DNA from: Desulfomonile tiedjei
GTDB lineage: Bacteria; Desulfobacterota; Desulfomonilia; Desulfomonilales; Desulfomonilaceae
Assembly: GCA_016212925.1 (NCBI GenBank)
Contig: JACRDF010000024.1
Span: 33,636-97,635, forward strand
DNA: 64,000 nt
Direction: 5' to 3'
Shown here in pieces: positions 8,486 to 17,669 of this stretch. Below the pieces are notes generated by a model. That model had not been told where the DNA came from and did not search any database. It saw nothing but the letters and a program-made list of their open reading frames with translations. Both the position numbers and the translations under genes were made by a program. How positions within the stretch are numbered: position 1 is the stretch's first letter; each line of letters starts with the position of its first letter.

Positions 8486-9402
8486 AAACTGGACTGAAGG
8501 TCACCCTTCCGATCGCTTCAACTCTGCGAGAACCTCCTCCCAGTCACAATCAGCTAATACGAATTTGCGTTCAAGTTGCTGCTCTCAGATGGTTTCAGCA
8601 GGGAACGACTGTAGGGGCGACACATGTGTCGCCCTGGTGGGCGAGCCATGCCTCGCCCCTACCAGGGCCAAGGCTTTGTCAGCAGTTTGATTGCAAATCT
8701 GTATAAATCCGTCCGCAGGATTGCCTGGGCATTCTTGCCACCGAAACGCCCGATGCTTATTGTAACCACAAGTCACAGTTGAGGAATGATCCATTTAGAC
8801 GAGGCGCAATTGACATCAGGCAATTGCTGTCATTCGGAGGCTGAAATGGAAAGAGAAACCAACGTTAAGGAGTTTGCTGAGCAGAACTTTGTGGAAGCTC
8901 CTGCAAAGGTGAGCGAGTGCTTCTGTGAGGACGAACACCGTCTGCACGTCGCACTTTCGGAACAACGATCGACCAGATTGGCAAAGATCTTTATGCCTGA
9001 TCACAAGGGGTTGGAAAACGCGCGTTGTTTGACGTTCGGACGGTGTAGATAATAGCCGGCAGGCCTAAACAAGCCAATTATGTAAAGGCTTTGACGCTGA
9101 CGCGAGATTAGGCTCAGGCCTTGAGGCCCTGAAGTTTGCCGTCTGCCCGTCCGATGAAATTGGTGATGAACAATCGTTTTGCGAGGGCGGATAGTATCCG
9201 TCCTTTTTGTTGAACCCGCAATATGGTGGCGCATTGAAATTGAGAAGAATTGCAGATCTTGGTCGGTAGGGGCACGGCATGCCGTGCCCTTGCCTATCAT
9301 CGCGCCATGCCACTCGACCGAAGGCGAATTCATACGACTCGTTCGCGCCGAATCGGAACGAGTTTTCCCGGTTCCGCAACCAACGAGAAAGGGAGAAACC
9401 CA
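8486..9402. other. Intergenic region with palindromic repeats, no convincing gene
   Basis: The stretch holds a repeat of the GTAGGGGC...GCCCCTAC type at 8611-8662 with two nested palindromic cores, and a single palindrome of the GGGGCACGGCATGCCGTGCCC type at about 9269-9289. An open frame at 8786-9052 has no recognisable domain and no good ribosome site. I see no RNA gene. Confidence 0.6.
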
Positions 9403-9921
9403 ATGCAAACATCAGAAGAAGCCGGGCGGTTGTCACAAATCATTGATCAAAAGGTTGAGGAATTCAAGGGTCTCACACAAGGTCTTGATGAGGAGACTGC
9501 TTCACGCGCGCCTGCCGGACGATGGTCGCCGAAACAAATCGTTTCGCACCTGTGCGGTCCCGAGGGCCGAGGCTTCCTGCCGAGCATTGTGGCTATCGTG
9601 GAGCAGGATACTCCCCGAATTGATATCGACCCTGAAAATCCTTTCTTCACCGAGAAGCGTAGCCGCATGACGCTCAGCGAACTCCTCGCGGAATTCGAAT
9701 CGGAATACCGTCGGATCGCCGAGTTCACGACAGGGTTGTCCGAGGAACAGCTCGGCCGGAAGGCTCATATTCCGCTCCTTAAGGAAACTCCGATGAGCGA
9801 ATATCCCACCTGCGCGGCTTGGATCGCGGCCATAGGCGAACATCATCTCGGGATGCACATAGATCACATGAGGGAGATCTTGCAGGGCCTGGGCGTTTCC
9901 GCGGGATCGCACAAGAAATAA
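9403..9921 (+). CDS. DinB-like four-helix-bundle protein
   Basis: The 172-aa protein starts at the ATG at 9403, preceded by AAAGGGAGA. It has the character of DinB/YfiT-like proteins: an N-terminal helix (IDQKVEEFKGLTQGLDEETASRAPAGRWSPKQIVSHL), then further amphipathic helices, with histidines in the positions expected for a metal triad (SHLCG early; GEHHLGMHIDHM near the C-terminus). Family members are putative metal-dependent thiol transferases or hydrolases; most have no known function. It is monocistronic and flanked by repeat sequence on both sides. Confidence 0.7.
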   Translation: MQTSEEAGRLSQIIDQKVEEFKGLTQGLDEETASRAPAGRWSPKQIVSHLCGPEGRGFLPSIVAIVEQDTPRIDIDPENPFFTEKRSRMTLSELLAEFESEYRRIAEFTTGLSEEQLGRKAHIPLLKETPMSEYPTCAAWIAAIGEHHLGMHIDHMREILQGLGVSAGSHKK

Positions 9922-9991
9922 GGGACTGACGTTCTGAAATTTCCCCTGAAGCCTTCTCTTAAGCGCGTCAGGCTCGCGTTAACAACGCGGT

Positions 9992-10531
9992 TCAGAGGAG
10001 CGGCCGCTTGATTTTCAGGAGTGTTTCCAATTTTTCGCGCGGCTCATGGTATTGGTCCTCTGCACAAATAGGCTCGCAACTTGCCAGCTCGACCTGCCCT
10101 GCCGCCAGTTTCAGAGCAAAACTGAAGCAGGTGCTCTCGCCGCATTTCTTGCAGTTGGTCCGCGGAAGCAGACGGTAGATCTCCAGCGGTTGCAGGTTCT
10201 CTCGGGGACTCGTGTCCGGCTCGATTTCGGCCCGTTTCTCCCACAGATCGTTGATCATTTTCACCAGATCATCGATCACTTCCTTGGCTTGCTCGCGGGA
10301 TTGAAGCTGGTCCGCGGCTATGCGATCGGACCAAAAACCTATTTTGTGATTTCCCTTTCGCCAGGAGAACGCGGGGACGTCGGGCAGGTAATCACCGCTC
10401 CTGAGCGTCGCATTCAAGTAAGGCAGAACTCGGGCGATGTCCGCCGGCAGATGAGCTATCGCCTCGTACTCAAATTCCTCGGCGCTGTGCTTCGACACTT
10501 CAATTTCAAGACGGTACGACTGAATTAACAT
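9992..10531 (-). CDS. Protein with a [4Fe-4S]-binding domain of the CdhD/AcsC type
   Basis: The 179-aa protein has no signal peptide. The N-terminal about 120 residues are not recognisable. Residues about 123-155 contain CKKCGESTC followed 16 residues later by a fourth Cys, matching the C-x2-C-x4-C-x16-C pattern of the Fe-S domain (Pfam FeS family) in the corrinoid protein of CO dehydrogenase/acetyl-CoA synthase and in many anaerobe regulators. No CODH genes are nearby. It may be a small redox or cluster-carrying protein. The Cys pattern is seen; the function is unknown. Confidence 0.75.
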   Translation of the reverse strand: MLIQSYRLEIEVSKHSAEEFEYEAIAHLPADIARVLPYLNATLRSGDYLPDVPAFSWRKGNHKIGFWSDRIAADQLQSREQAKEVIDDLVKMINDLWEKRAEIEPDTSPRENLQPLEIYRLLPRTNCKKCGESTCFSFALKLAAGQVELASCEPICAEDQYHEPREKLETLLKIKRPLL

Positions 10532-10712
10532 TTCAACTCCCTATCAGATGAGGCTGTTTGCAGGAAACATGTCAGATCAATTTTCGGTCAATAGGCAGCT
10601 ACAGGAATGGCTGGTGCGCCGCCGTTGTCCGCCATGCTAACATGCGTGATATCGATGCGCTTCCTTACGGGCCAGACTAATCCTTGTCCAATGGGCCGGA
10701 TCAAGAATCTCC

Positions 10713-10773
10713 GTACGGCGCGCACCTGCGTGTCTGCCCGCTTTTTTGGGCGCACACGCAGGTGCGCCCCTAC
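10713..10773. repeat. GTAGGGGC-family palindrome
   Basis: The stretch from GTACGGCGCGCACCTGCGTG to CGCACACGCAGGTGCGCCCCTAC forms an imperfect long inverted repeat. Both ends carry the conserved foot of the dispersed family described in the findings. Confidence 0.75.
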
Positions 10774-10824
10774 CGCGCCTATGTTATCTCTTTGAACGCG
10801 AAATGGTATGAGACCGAATCGTGG

Positions 10825-11067
10825 TCAGCTCCTCTTCATGACTTCCTCCCTCCAACGGTTCAAAGGGAAGCAGCATCCATTACCTATTTCCAGGAAGCGC
10901 TCGTATCTGGACGGATCCCCGAGATACAAAGAGCACACATAGCGCTCCCCATTCCACACCACGGCCGGGCATGGATTCGTGTAATGCCCGTAGATCATGG
11001 AGCCTATTCTGCAAATGACAGTCGAGCAGCAATATCCGCATCCGACACAGCGGGAAGATTCGCCCAA
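10825..11067 (-). CDS. Small cysteine-rich protein, YkgJ-type Zn/Fe-cluster family
   Basis: I place the start at the TTG at 11067 because AAGGAG lies 8 nt upstream and the reading frame becomes cysteine-rich right there. The resulting 80-aa protein opens MGESSRCVGCGYCCS and carries further Cys at CRIG, NPCP, YVCSLY and a GCC pair near the end. The CxxCxxCC opening and spacing resemble the YkgJ family, thought to bind zinc or an iron-sulfur cluster. It is shorter than the usual YkgJ protein (about 100 aa or more). The region just upstream is a palindromic repeat, which could have cut off an earlier N-terminus. Function unknown. Confidence 0.6.
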   Translation of the reverse strand: MGESSRCVGCGYCCSTVICRIGSMIYGHYTNPCPAVVWNGERYVCSLYLGDPSRYERFLEIGNGCCFPLNRWREEVMKRS

Positions 11068-11182
11068 TGATTGGTCTCCTTGAACATGGGTGTTGCCAAC
11101 AATTTTTCGTCGGGATGGCTGCCGAAGTGTCGGAAAAGGTCTTCCATTTCCGACATGCTCTTTGGCAACCATTCTAATGCGG

Positions 11183-11244
11183 CGGGCACGGCCCGCCCTA
11201 CAAGAGGCGCGTCGCCCAATCGTAGGGCGGGCTGTGCCCGCCGT
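11183..11244. repeat. Inverted repeat of the GGGCGGGC/GTAGGGCG type
   Basis: GCGGGCACGGCCCGCCCTAC and GTAGGGCGGGCTGTGCCCGCC face each other across a 22-bp centre. This is one more member of the dispersed palindromes with conserved feet. Confidence 0.75.
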
Positions 11245-11316
11245 CTGTTCACATTGCCAACCGCCTTCACCCAAAGGTGTTCTTTAAATTTTCTCTTGGC
11301 CACGGAGAAACGCAGG

Positions 11317-12789
11317 CTATCGGAAATACAGCAGTAGCTGATTCAGACGTGTGGACAGTCTCAGGCTCAGAATTGTCCAAAGGGTGGTAGCTCCGGTATC
11401 AATACTGCCGGTCCCTTTCATGCCGACCTTGATCGGGCCGGGATCGTCCACGAACGTGGCGACGACCTTGTAAACGTTTCCCAGCCGCGGTTCCACTTCG
11501 GAACGGGGAGCGATCTCTTCAACCTCGATCCTGTAACCTTTGCGAGGCGCGTTGTTCAGGTATACGTGGGCTTGCTGGCCGGGTTTGACGCGCATGATCC
11601 TGTCTTCCGGAACAAAGATGTCCGTGCACAGGCGTCCCGGTTCCGCGATTTCACAAAAGGCCTCTCCTGCTTCAAGCTTCTTTCCGACCAGGGTCTCCAC
11701 GTCCTTCGTGACGATGACTCCGGGCCGAGGCGCAGTGATCGCCAGAAATTGCCGTTGCCATCTTAGAAACTCGAGTTCGGCTGAAACGCTTTGCCGTTTT
11801 AACTCCGTGAGTTTGGTTCTGGCCAGCAAGGACGGATCATCCACCGCCCTGCTCCTGGAAAGGGCCATTTCCTGTGTCAACAGTTCGAACTGTCTCTCCT
11901 CGCGCCGGATTCGGAAATCCAGTTCCCGCGGATCGAGCGCCGCCAGTTTCTGATCCGTCTCCACCACCGATCCCTGCCGCACATAGACCGCGTCGATCAA
12001 CCCGCTAATTTTGCAGAAAGCGTACTGCCGCTCCTTTGGAGAAATCAGGGCCTCTCCGCCGACCGAGAAGGTGAACGGAACCAGGAATAAGAAGACCGCC
12101 AGGATGACGGCAACGACAGCGGCAAGTGGCACGCGGCGAGTAGCCCACCTGCGCCCTGAAACCGCTGAGGCAGCCCGGGATCCGATGACTCGGGCGATCG
12201 CAGGTTTTCGTTCTGCAAGCCATGTACAAGCCAGGGCATTGCCGAAGATTGGGGCGATCTTCGCCACAGTCGTGACGGCTGTTTTGTCCGGAAGATTGTC
12301 GCCGGAAAATTCCATGAGCAGGTGAGCGACAGGCGCGCCGTTGTAATTCAAGGGAATGCAGCAAAGGTGATTCCACCCGGCAAGGTCACCGTATTCCCGC
12401 AATGCAGCATGGGTATCCTGCGGCGGCGCTTCCGGAGTCAGGACCTGGAAGTCGTTCCCGCGGCTCAAGATCAAAGGGTCGGCCGACTTCGCCAGATACG
12501 GCGCGAGTCCCTGGAGTTTGGCGACCAGCTTGGATTTCTTGTCCACCACAGGCTGGTGGGTCGCGGCTACGAAGCGGGATTGCCCCTCCAGATGGGTGAT
12601 CAGCAGACATCTGTCGAAAGCGGCCAGGGTTCGCAAGTCGTTGGTCAGCAGAAAGTAGAGTTCGTCCAGTGAATCGCAACAAGCTGCACGCGAAGTCAGC
12701 TCTAGGGCCAGGGAGAGGTCCCTTTCCGTACCCTGTGAGCTTACTAATGAGATTTTTTCAGGTTTTTCGATCACGGGAACGTGGTCCAA
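11317..12789 (-). CDS. GAF-domain HlyD-type membrane fusion protein
   Basis: The 490-aa protein is an unusual fusion. Residues about 25-195 form a GAF-like sensory domain (SLDELYFLLTNDLRTLAAFDRCLLITH... HLCCIPLNYNGAPVAHLLMEF). One membrane segment follows (AAVVAVILAVFLFLVPFTF, near 225-245). The periplasmic part is an HlyD/RND adaptor: a lipoyl-like half (SGLIDAVYVRQGSVVETDQKLAALD), a coiled-coil hairpin, the second half (ITAPRPGVIVTKDVETLVGKKLEAG) and a beta-barrel. The TTG start is tentative; a GTG lies 15 nt downstream. It is the last gene of the export locus and starts 25 nt after the M50-HlyD gene. A cytoplasmic GAF domain on an adaptor suggests that export responds to a small ligand (inference). 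Confidence 0.8.
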   Translation of the reverse strand: MDHVPVIEKPEKISLVSSQGTERDLSLALELTSRAACCDSLDELYFLLTNDLRTLAAFDRCLLITHLEGQSRFVAATHQPVVDKKSKLVAKLQGLAPYLAKSADPLILSRGNDFQVLTPEAPPQDTHAALREYGDLAGWNHLCCIPLNYNGAPVAHLLMEFSGDNLPDKTAVTTVAKIAPIFGNALACTWLAERKPAIARVIGSRAASAVSGRRWATRRVPLAAVVAVILAVFLFLVPFTFSVGGEALISPKERQYAFCKISGLIDAVYVRQGSVVETDQKLAALDPRELDFRIRREERQFELLTQEMALSRSRAVDDPSLLARTKLTELKRQSVSAELEFLRWQRQFLAITAPRPGVIVTKDVETLVGKKLEAGEAFCEIAEPGRLCTDIFVPEDRIMRVKPGQQAHVYLNNAPRKGYRIEVEEIAPRSEVEPRLGNVYKVVATFVDDPGPIKVGMKGTGSIDTGATTLWTILSLRLSTRLNQLLLYFR

Positions 12790-12814
12790 GTCTCTTCCGC
12801 TTTCTCTAACATTT

Positions 12815-14929
12815 CTAAAACAAGGCTTCTCTATTCAGGGTTTGTGCGACATGATCGACGATCCGGCCTGCAATGCTTTGCGCGGGTGATCCCACGACGA
12901 GCCTGCCGGTCATTCCCAAAGGGATATTGGCTTCCGGATGGTCGAAGAGGACCGAGAGATTATACTGGGACTCTAACGGCGAGTCCTTTTGGTCATGACT
13001 CCTTACCTCCGTAGCGAGTTCTCCTCCAAAACGGCTCGAAAAAGGCGACTCGCTCAGGTCCTTCTCGGAGAACTGTCTTATGCCGCTGACTTTGGCCTCA
13101 AACTCCTTACCACCCGCCACCGGGAACCATACACGAACTCGCTGTCCTACATGGACTTGACTGAGGGATCGCTCCGGAATCAACGCATGCACAGCCAAAT
13201 CGGAAAGCGATTCCAGTTCCCCGACAATCACGCCCTCGCCGGGCTGAAACCCCTTCTTCATCTTGGGGTTGAGTTTGGTGACCACCCCATCAAACGGCGC
13301 AACGACCCCGCCTTCGGCTTCTGCCAAATGCCTGTTGGTCCTACGGATTTCATCCTCCACCTGGTGCAATTCTATCTCTTTGGAAGGAATTTCCGCTCTC
13401 CGGCGATCATCGAGCAGTAGCAGGTCCAACTCTTTCTTGATTATGTCACGGTCAACTTCTTGTTTCACCAGATTCAGTCGAAGCACCGACGTATCCAGTT
13501 GGAACATAACCGTTCCGCGTGCAACCGGCATCCCCTCACGGACCCTGACTTCATCAACCCAGGTGTGCTGCGGCACCGCGATCTTTTGCTTTTGCCCTGC
13601 ATCCAGATAACAGGGATAAATGGAGTTGGTGGCAATCGGAACAAAAAAAGCCGCGGCCAGGAGAAGTAGGCAACAAGCAAGGACCAGCGCACCTCTGAAA
13701 CGTATGTGAATATTGTCTCGGAGGTTGAAAAGCCGAGCCGTTCCGGTCCACGCGGGACGCACAAGGAATAGGGCAAAGGCCAGGACCGCCAGAATAATCC
13801 CCAGGGTCTTGTCGAACCGATAGTAAACCCCCGCTATGATCCCCAGATACAGGAAGATGCGATACGTGAACGAACCGAATCCGTAAAACCCGAAAATCAT
13901 TCTCTCGCGTGCGGTTCGCGCGGGGTCCGGGACGTTGGAGATACCGAGCACGCGGTTCATGAACAAGTGCCTGATATATGCGAAGGCCTTTTGATACAGA
14001 TTGGGCAGGCGAAGATAGTCCGCGAGCAAAAAATACCCGTCGAACTTCAGTAAAGGATTGCCGTTGATAAGGAGCGTGGACAATAGCGAAACACCCATAA
14101 GGTAAAAGGCAACGGAATTGATTACCCCCGGCCTTGAAAAGTACCATACATACGCGGCAAAGACTGCCAACACCGCTTCCGCTACAACGCCCGCCGCGCT
14201 GATTGCCATTCGCTGTCTTCGGTCGGCAAGCTCCCAGGCCTCCGTGGTATTGCAGTACAGGCACGGGAAAAATATGAGAAAGGCCACGCCCATCTCAGGA
14301 ACATGCAGCCCGAACCTCTTAGCCGTGTAAGCGTGAGAGAACTCGTGCGCTAGTTTGGTTATCGCAACCGTGACCCAGAGGTAAACAAGGTTTTCCAAGT
14401 TGAAAAAGAAGAGAAACTCTTGTTGTATCCTTGGCATGCCGGAGACGATCAGGTACACCGCGCCAGGCAACGCCACAAGAGGCACGATCGCGGTCCATTT
14501 GTTGAACAAGACGTTGAAATACTTGACGGTTCTTTCAAGAAAGGGATCGGGATTGATCAATGGGATGAAGAGAAAATACACGCTTGCCCAGCGCTGGCGA
14601 TGTCTCAACTGTTCGATTCCGCGCTTTGTCGCTAGTTGATGGCGAGCGGTGCCGAACGCGGTTCCAAGTAGCAGGCCTGTTTGGGCTGCTCTTGCCAAGA
14701 TTTGATTTATGTCCCCATCGCAATAGTAATAGCCGGCTTCCTCCAGTTCCGTTGCAGCCTTCTTAGCGCTCAGGGTCCCGTCCAGCTTTCCGAGGAACCG
14801 ATACTCGTAATGCGAAAGACGAAAATACTTTCGGGCCACCGGGTCTTTTAGGACGACGATCTTATGACCTGCACCGTCTTTCTGTTCGAAGATCTCCAAA
14901 TCTGTGCGAAACCGGGGATGCGTGAACAT
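12815..14929 (-). CDS. M50 (site-2) protease fused to an HlyD-type adaptor
   Basis: The 704-aa protein has three parts. Residues 1-95 resemble the PqqD-like winged domain that grips peptide substrates. Residues about 110-430 are polytopic, with the zinc motif HEFSH at 195-199 and the second metal site NPLLKFDGY at 291-299, both diagnostic of M50 proteases. Residues about 435-700 are an HlyD-like periplasmic region (TWVDEVRVREGMPVARGTVMFQLDT ... GGVVAPFDGVVTKLN) with lipoyl halves and a barrel. All catalytic residues are present. Relatives occur in export loci for peptides and large repeat proteins, sometimes without an ABC ATPase. Here it lies between a TolC-like and another HlyD-like gene. 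I infer a protease-coupled export unit. Confidence 0.88.
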   Translation of the reverse strand: MFTHPRFRTDLEIFEQKDGAGHKIVVLKDPVARKYFRLSHYEYRFLGKLDGTLSAKKAATELEEAGYYYCDGDINQILARAAQTGLLLGTAFGTARHQLATKRGIEQLRHRQRWASVYFLFIPLINPDPFLERTVKYFNVLFNKWTAIVPLVALPGAVYLIVSGMPRIQQEFLFFFNLENLVYLWVTVAITKLAHEFSHAYTAKRFGLHVPEMGVAFLIFFPCLYCNTTEAWELADRRQRMAISAAGVVAEAVLAVFAAYVWYFSRPGVINSVAFYLMGVSLLSTLLINGNPLLKFDGYFLLADYLRLPNLYQKAFAYIRHLFMNRVLGISNVPDPARTARERMIFGFYGFGSFTYRIFLYLGIIAGVYYRFDKTLGIILAVLAFALFLVRPAWTGTARLFNLRDNIHIRFRGALVLACCLLLLAAAFFVPIATNSIYPCYLDAGQKQKIAVPQHTWVDEVRVREGMPVARGTVMFQLDTSVLRLNLVKQEVDRDIIKKELDLLLLDDRRRAEIPSKEIELHQVEDEIRRTNRHLAEAEGGVVAPFDGVVTKLNPKMKKGFQPGEGVIVGELESLSDLAVHALIPERSLSQVHVGQRVRVWFPVAGGKEFEAKVSGIRQFSEKDLSESPFSSRFGGELATEVRSHDQKDSPLESQYNLSVLFDHPEANIPLGMTGRLVVGSPAQSIAGRIVDHVAQTLNREALF

Positions 14930-15036
14930 GGAACCGTCACAAGGCCTTGGGTCGGACGCTATCTAAGCATTATCACCATGATAACTGAGTTGCGTCTCCA
15001 CGTCCAGCATCATGACTGCGCGGCCGGACCTGCGAT

Positions 15037-16545
15037 TCATTTTCGTGGCAGATGTTCCTGGTAATTGCTTCCCATGGCCGCGTGCAGTTCCGCCAGGGTG
15101 GCGTTGGCTTCTCCCAGCGCCCTGAAACGATCAATTTCTTCTTCCAATTTGTCGGCCTCTGCGTCAAGCAACGCAAGCCTGTTCACGTCGTTGCTCAGTG
15201 CCTTGGCTTTGAGCGCGTCAAGGAGGCGACTTGCCCCCTGCACCGACTCCTCGGAAAGTCGCAAATCCTTCAACGCCCTATGGTGCGACGCGGCTGATGC
15301 GCGCACCTGGGAAGCAATCCCGACTGCTACCCCTCCACCCGCCAGGGTCGTTTTCGAGACATTGGACCGTGCGGCCTTGGATTCGTCCCAGTTACTGATC
15401 CAGTCGAGGAGGTCGAAGTAGACCCGCACGCCCACATCCTTCCAGTCTTTATTGTACAGGAATCGATCCTTGTCTCGAGTGTAACGCCAGAAGCCGGTGG
15501 TCTTGGGAACAAACTTGACCAAGGTTCGCTTGAGGTCGTTCACGGAGTTTTGCACCGTGAGGCCGACTTCGTAAGCTTCCGGCCGGTTCTGAATAGCCCT
15601 CTGTTCCATCGCGCAGACACTCTCCTGGTATACAGGAGCCGACAGGTTGCCGTCGAGTTCAACTGCCTCGTGGCAATGTTCCGGAGGCAGCACCAGGGCG
15701 GAGAAAAGCGTATTCCTCTGTTTTGCCGTATCTTCTTCAACGGCCATGGCTATGCGCGCGACCCTCAATGAGTTCTGTCGCGCCCGATGGAAGTCCTCAA
15801 TCGGTTTCAACTTCTTTTCATGCAGGATTTCAAGTTGCTCGGCAACACGATGTCTTATATCGGTGAGTCTTTTCACCATACGCAGCCGAGCCTGCAAGCT
15901 CAAGAGCCTGAAATAGGACGCTTCAACCGCTCCCACGAGCTTCTGCGCCACCCGCACTTTTTGGTGATGTGCCCTTAGTGAGTCGTTATTGGTGCTCTTA
16001 GTGAGGTAGTAAGCCAGTGCCGCATCGGTGGGGCTCCAGTTGAGTTCAAGGGTATAGCGCCATGTGCTTCGTTCATGGCCCACTGAGTAATTAGTAACGC
16101 CGGTTCCCGTGGTCGCTGCCGGATCGGGATTGACGCCTTCCTGGCCCAAGACGTCACTAAAGGCATAACCGTAATTGTCACGGTTGCTTAGTTCGCTGGC
16201 AAACACGAGATGAGGCAGGATCTTTGTCCGATTGCTGTCACGAATCCAACGCTTCGTGAACTCGTCTACTCGAGCAGCGTGCAAGTCCAGATTTCTGGCC
16301 AGGGCCATCTGTTTGCATTCTTCGAGAGTCAGGCGCCTTTTCCCGACAACAGCCGCCGCGGGAAGAGGCCTTTGTTCAGCCGCACCAGCCGCGGCGGAAA
16401 AGTGGGGGGCCGGCGTGGGAACAGGTGGCCGCTGCAAGGAATACTTCAGGCTCTGGCAGGAACATGCTGCCAGGCCGAAGAAGCAAGCGAGCATCCACAA
16501 GAGAATCTTTCCCATCAGACCGACCAAGTGGGTCAAGACCGTCAC
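15037..16545 (-). CDS. TolC-family outer membrane lipoprotein (efflux/export duct)
   Basis: The protein is about 502 aa. It has an N-terminal hydrophobic stretch with lipobox LAAC (FFGLAACSCQSLKY), so the mature protein should be anchored in the outer membrane. The rest has long helical heptad regions (KLVGAVEASYFRLLSLQARLRMVKRLTDIRHRVAEQLE; RLALLDAEADKLEEEIDRFRALGEANATLAELHAAMG) typical of TolC/OMF proteins. The GTG at 16545 overlaps the stop of the preceding HlyD gene (GTGA); an ATG at 16515 is the alternative start. It would supply the outer membrane tunnel for the two or three HlyD-type adaptors encoded beside it. Confidence 0.83.
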   Translation of the reverse strand: MTVLTHLVGLMGKILLWMLACFFGLAACSCQSLKYSLQRPPVPTPAPHFSAAAGAAEQRPLPAAAVVGKRRLTLEECKQMALARNLDLHAARVDEFTKRWIRDSNRTKILPHLVFASELSNRDNYGYAFSDVLGQEGVNPDPAATTGTGVTNYSVGHERSTWRYTLELNWSPTDAALAYYLTKSTNNDSLRAHHQKVRVAQKLVGAVEASYFRLLSLQARLRMVKRLTDIRHRVAEQLEILHEKKLKPIEDFHRARQNSLRVARIAMAVEEDTAKQRNTLFSALVLPPEHCHEAVELDGNLSAPVYQESVCAMEQRAIQNRPEAYEVGLTVQNSVNDLKRTLVKFVPKTTGFWRYTRDKDRFLYNKDWKDVGVRVYFDLLDWISNWDESKAARSNVSKTTLAGGGVAVGIASQVRASAASHHRALKDLRLSEESVQGASRLLDALKAKALSNDVNRLALLDAEADKLEEEIDRFRALGEANATLAELHAAMGSNYQEHLPRK

Positions 16546-17426
16546 CGCTCACGTGGAGCAAAGATCACGCTCCCAAGCATGCCCATCTCCAGCCGAGCTT
16601 CGGTGTTGTCTAGAAGCACGTAAACCTTCTTCGTCTGCGAGGATGGATCTATCAGGGCCTCAATCTTGTCCACCGTGCCTTCGACGGTCGCACCCGACGA
16701 CGCTAGGAACCAAGCCTTGGTTCCTTTTCGGACTACCGACAGAAGCGATTGTGGAACATTGGCTACCGCGTAGACTTTCGACGTGTCGGCAATCAGGAAG
16801 AGCTGCTCAAAACGTTGGACAGCCTCGTGCGCGTCCCGGAAAAGGCTGACGATGTAGCCCCTGAACGGCGCCCTGATCTGGCACCGCTGCTTGTCGCGAA
16901 GGGCCAGGTCCAGGTCCAGCTGGGCCTCCTTGGCCCTGTGGTCGGCTATCTTGACCTCGGACCTCGCACGAGTGATTTCCTGAATGGTTGCGGCATCCCG
17001 ACTTATCAGTTCTTCCTTGACCTTTAATTCCTGTTTGGCTTGTTCCAACGCGACTTCAAGAGCATCCAGGCGCTCTCTGGCCCTTTGAGCAACGAGTTCA
17101 AAGAATTCGGGCGAGATCTCGAACATCACTTGCCCCGCCTTCACCAGGTCCCCCTCTTTGGAATGGCGTTTCTCAATGACACCCTGGACTTCCGACGAAA
17201 CCGTCGCCTGATGGAACGGCCTGATAACAGCCCCGTCAACCCTCGGTTGAGCCGGCACGTCACCCGGCGGCCTGGCGGATTTGCCGGGGGGTTCATGATT
17301 CAAGGTGGAAGAAGGCGGCTCCATTCGAGATAGAAGTTGGCCCGCCCCTTCAGCCACCATGGCCTGGCTGATAAGAACTGACGCGGCGGCTCCAACCCAA
17401 TAGAAGAAGGCTCTGCCGTGGTTCAT
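16542..17426 (-). CDS. HlyD/RND-type periplasmic adaptor protein
   Basis: The 294-aa protein has an N-terminal signal or anchor segment (FFYWVGAAASVLISQAMVAEGAG). The first lipoyl half follows (AVIRPFHQATVSSEVQGVIEKRHSKEGDLVKAGQVMFEIS), then a coiled-coil hairpin (residues about 110-180), the second half (CQIRAPFRGYIVSLFRDAHEAVQRFEQLFLIADTSKVYAVANVP) and a barrel. The ATG follows GGGAGACTCTCGGC. It is the first gene of the export operon and has a good sigma-70 promoter at 17492-17519. Its 3' end overlaps the TolC-like gene by 4 nt. The protein is predicted to link inner-membrane components to the outer-membrane duct. Confidence 0.87.
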   Translation of the reverse strand: MNHGRAFFYWVGAAASVLISQAMVAEGAGQLLSRMEPPSSTLNHEPPGKSARPPGDVPAQPRVDGAVIRPFHQATVSSEVQGVIEKRHSKEGDLVKAGQVMFEISPEFFELVAQRARERLDALEVALEQAKQELKVKEELISRDAATIQEITRARSEVKIADHRAKEAQLDLDLALRDKQRCQIRAPFRGYIVSLFRDAHEAVQRFEQLFLIADTSKVYAVANVPQSLLSVVRKGTKAWFLASSGATVEGTVDKIEALIDPSSQTKKVYVLLDNTEARLEMGMLGSVIFAPRER

Positions 17427-17491
17427 GCCGAGAGTCTCCCACAGGAAACTTAATATTTGACTTTCAAAATTTGATGTAACTTGTTTATCAT

Positions 17492-17519
17492 ATTATCACA
17501 ATTTAGTACATAAGGTCAA
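17492..17519 (-). promoter_or_regulatory. Sigma-70-type promoter for the HlyD-TolC-M50 export operon
   Basis: On the minus strand: TTGACC, a 16-nt spacer, then GATAAT, in an AT-rich stretch that contrasts with the GC-rich surroundings. The start codon at 17426 is about 55 nt downstream of the expected transcription start. Confidence 0.55.
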
Positions 17520-17669
17520 GGCGAGACTTGGGGTGAGAGTGATCATTCATTTACAGAGGGAAAGGAGGTGCCTCATTGAAATGTATCTTTCAGTCGTTTT
17601 TTCAAAATTCCCCCTAACCCCCCTTTATGAAGGGGGGAACCTCGCATCGCCTTCTTCCCGCCCTTTTCT

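Noticed and set aside
8786..9052. Open frame of 88 codons on the plus strand
   Set aside because: No domain, no clear ribosome site, irregular composition and repeats on both sides. It could be a relic but there is no positive evidence.
11004..11303. Open frame of 99 codons on the minus strand overlapping the YkgJ-type gene
   Set aside because: It runs through a palindromic repeat and overlaps the cysteine-rich frame; no family is recognised. Only its last 50 codons look protein-like.
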